Under the pieces are notes generated by a model. It searched no databases and was not told where the DNA came from. It worked only from the letters and a program-made list of their open reading frames with translations. A program made the position numbers and the translations under genes. Below are positions 27,992 to 30,042 of a stretch of 30,042 nucleotides of DNA, one piece after another. The stretch comes from Acrasis kona (taxonomy: Eukaryota > Heterolobosea > Eutetramitea > Acrasida > Acrasidae): NCBI GenBank assembly GCA_026419775.2, contig JAOPGA020001154.1, forward strand, positions 1 to 30,042. The letters run 5' to 3'. How positions within the stretch are numbered: the stretch's first letter is position 1; every line of letters starts with the position of its first letter.

Positions 27992-29991
27992 TTATTGGAC
28001 TACTTCAAGCCACTCTCTACACCAACCGACGAAATCTCCAACAAGAAAATCATTCCACAGTGTCCTCTTTTTCTGGCCAGGCTCTTTGAGTGGAATCAAT
28101 GTTTTGATTTGGGTCGTCTCTGTTATACCAACCATTAAGTGCGTTATAGGCAGCTTTGTTTGATGCCATTCTTGTAAGTCATACACTTCCCCACGACCAA
28201 TCTCTATATCATTCTTCTTGATAATGACTTTATCACCTGGTTTGGCAAACTGAATGGTGGGGACTATAACTCGAAACTCTGGAGAAATGTCTTCTTGTCT
28301 GTTCTCAGTCTCAAGATCAAGTATGCCATCAACACGACGTTTGGTTGGTGCGGGGGCGTCAGAGTGTTCTTTCCTCTTCCTCCTCTTTTTTATTGTTGTT
28401 GTAGATTTGTAGGGCTCAGTTTCCATTATTGGTTTGGGTGTTGGTTCTGGAGCAGTCTGTGGAACATGGAGTTGTTGAAGCGATTGAATTTTTTCAAATG
28501 CAGCAGTTACCAGTGCAGAAAGTTGTTCAAGGTCCATGTTTTGAACTGCACTGTTTAATTCTCTCGTGTTGGCTAAATTAAAAGTGGCAGGTTCCTCCTG
28601 CTCCTGTTCCTGTTCCTCATCCTCATCCTCGCCCTCAACTTCCTCTTCCTCCTCAGCTTCACTCTCAGGTACAATTACTTCTTCACTGAGTTTGCCATCA
28701 ACCGGAACTCTCTTCAAAGGGCACTTGTAAAGGTGACTCACTTTGTACCAGTTTCTTGAAGCACTTTCGAGACTGTTTGGATTCACATCCATCTTCTCCC
28801 CCTTTGGGCCACCATTTGTTAAAAGCCAAGTCACAAGGCAACGGTTATTGTCAGAGCGAGCTACAACAAGTCCATAATGTTGCTTGTCTTTTTTTTGCTG
28901 TCCAACTAGCTTCTTCTTCTTGTGCTTAAGCCCCTCAGTGTACCACACATAATCGCCGGTGCGAATTGTGATATTTCGCCTCATTTGTTTGTTGCCACTC
29001 TTCTTTAAGTCAAGAGCATTGCGCTTCGCAGTATTGTTTCGAATGAGTAGGTGCATTGATGTGGCTTTCTGAAGTTGCTCTTCCGTCGCTTGAGCCTTTA
29101 ACTTTGGATTGATAAAGATGCATGTATTTAAAGCTTCAAAAGGAGTAACTTTGGTGGTGGTGTGGATGCGTCCATTGTAAGCTAGGTTGGCCATCTCTAG
29201 CTGAGCGTGGAAGGGCAATTTTGAGGTGTCTTGACCTAGTCGGATGTTGTCAATTACAATCTTGATGGTTTTGTTGGCCGCTTCAATAGCACCTTGGCAT
29301 TGGGGGTTGTAGGCTTGCCCATGCCTTTCTTCAATGTTGTGTAGTATACAAAACTCTGAAAGACCATCGTTGACAAATTCTCCACCATTATCAGAGTGGA
29401 AGATGGTAGGATAGATGCCAACCTCAGCTTTGATTAACTCAAGTGCCTTGATGACATGTTTCCCCTCCTTGGTTGGTGTTGAGAAGGACCAGACCCTTTT
29501 GGTGAAGTGGTCTACGTAGTTGAGGATTTTATAATCCGAGTAGAATGTGTAGTCCACTTGGAGGTGGTGCATGGCATACTCCGAAACAATAGCGACCGGA
29601 ACTGGTGCTTCTCTCTGAGCTTTTCTAGCGCAGCAAAGTGCACATGTGTTTATAGTGCCTTTTTCTTTGTTGGTCTCAAAATAGTTTCTATTGTAATGTT
29701 GGTCAATGTTGTGGAAAAAAGTTCAACAAACCTCCATCCTTTGAAGTGATACCGACCCTCAGAATCATGGAATATCCTGCCGACAACATCCCTACCAGCG
29801 CAATTCGTTCGCTTATGCTCTAATGCTACAACTTTGGTAAACATTCCAAAATGTAATTGGATTTTTTCAACAACCTGGTAACCAGCATCCACGTATGAGA
29901 AATCCTCGCCAGGAATTAGATCTTCAGGTTTTTTAGCTTTGGCATCTTCGGAGGTAAATTGAATTTCCCTGTTCTTGCTGTTCTTTGTCAC
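27992..29991 (-). mobile_element. fossil integrase-bearing element (retroviral-type integrase, Ginger- or LTR-like)
   Basis: Virus-like or Ginger-type element on the minus strand, running toward or past the right edge. Parts, in coding order: an N-terminal block unlike anything I can name (about 29.65-29.99 kb), a short zinc-type cysteine pair, the retroviral-type integrase core of the rve family (about 29.1-29.57 kb) with all three acidic positions of the DDE triad recognisable, and a long C-terminal tail with a chromatin-type small beta region, a strongly acidic stretch and a basic patch (28.0-29.0 kb). No reverse transcriptase, protease, capsid or envelope part is visible, and no terminal repeats are seen inside the window. 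The core and tail are largely open, with about one apparent interruption near the front, which could be an intron. The long open frame suggests a fairly young insertion. Confidence 0.72.
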
Positions 29992-30042
29992 TTTTAATTT
30001 TTGGACATAACGAGATGTGGACCATTACCAAGGTATTCATCC

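Noticed and set aside
1-30042. tRNA genes, rRNA and CRISPR arrays
   Set aside because: No cloverleaf with a convincing T-arm, no rRNA-like tract and no spaced direct repeats were found; the occasional GGTTCGA or GGTTCAA strings lie in coding sequence.

Overview
The window is nuclear DNA of a eukaryote, probably a single-celled one. It carries a Rho-type GTPase with a CAAX end, a mitochondrial aconitase with a targeting peptide, a Mediator subunit 13, an ARF GTPase, an RCC1 propeller and a VPS9 Rab exchange factor. Reading frames are closed by TAA, TAG and TGA, so the code is the standard one. Genes are packed tightly on both strands. Every intron I could place in the five best-supported split genes is 35-43 bases long (GT...AG). 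The density, the tiny introns and the asparagine/histidine/threonine-rich linkers suggest a compact protist genome. A heterolobosean-like amoeba is only a guess.

Layout. At 1-6.4 kb there is a divergent Rho GTPase (+), a probable two-exon small gene (-), a small acidic nuclear protein (+), mitochondrial aconitase in four exons (-) and a single-exon RecQ1-like helicase (-). From 6.4 to 8.6 kb the sequence is gene-poor, with one modest ORF and weak small-gene candidates. From 8.6 to 12.9 kb lies Mediator subunit 13 (+, seven or eight exons including a 21-base micro-exon). From 12.9 to 15.2 kb are an ARF GTPase (four exons, -) and an RCC1-repeat protein (seven exons, -). From 15.3 to 18.2 kb are a small two-exon gene (+), an OSCA/TMEM63 (DUF221) channel (+) and an unidentified small gene (-). 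From 18.7 to 21 kb are a short open frame (-) and a PH-VPS9 protein (+).

From 21 kb to the end the window turns into mobile-element territory. A decayed tnp2-type (CACTA/EnSpm-like) transposase fragment lies at 21.0-22.5 kb. A composite AT-rich stretch at 22.5-24.3 kb carries three isolated last-exon-like pieces. A multi-exon acidic protein gene (-) is head-to-head with a second, 3'-truncated tnp2-type transposase (+) across a short shared promoter with regularly spaced TGCG boxes. A fossil integrase-bearing element on the minus strand runs off the right edge.

The host genes form no single pathway. Several belong to small-GTPase and membrane-traffic biology (Rho, ARF, RCC1 propeller, VPS9 exchange factor), but nothing in the sequence shows that they work together. 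The points most worth a second look are the Rho protein lacking the residues needed for GTP hydrolysis, the uniform ultra-short introns, the stop codons embedded in polyadenylation hexamers, the head-to-head transposon gene pair, and the AT-rich island with orphan 3' exons.
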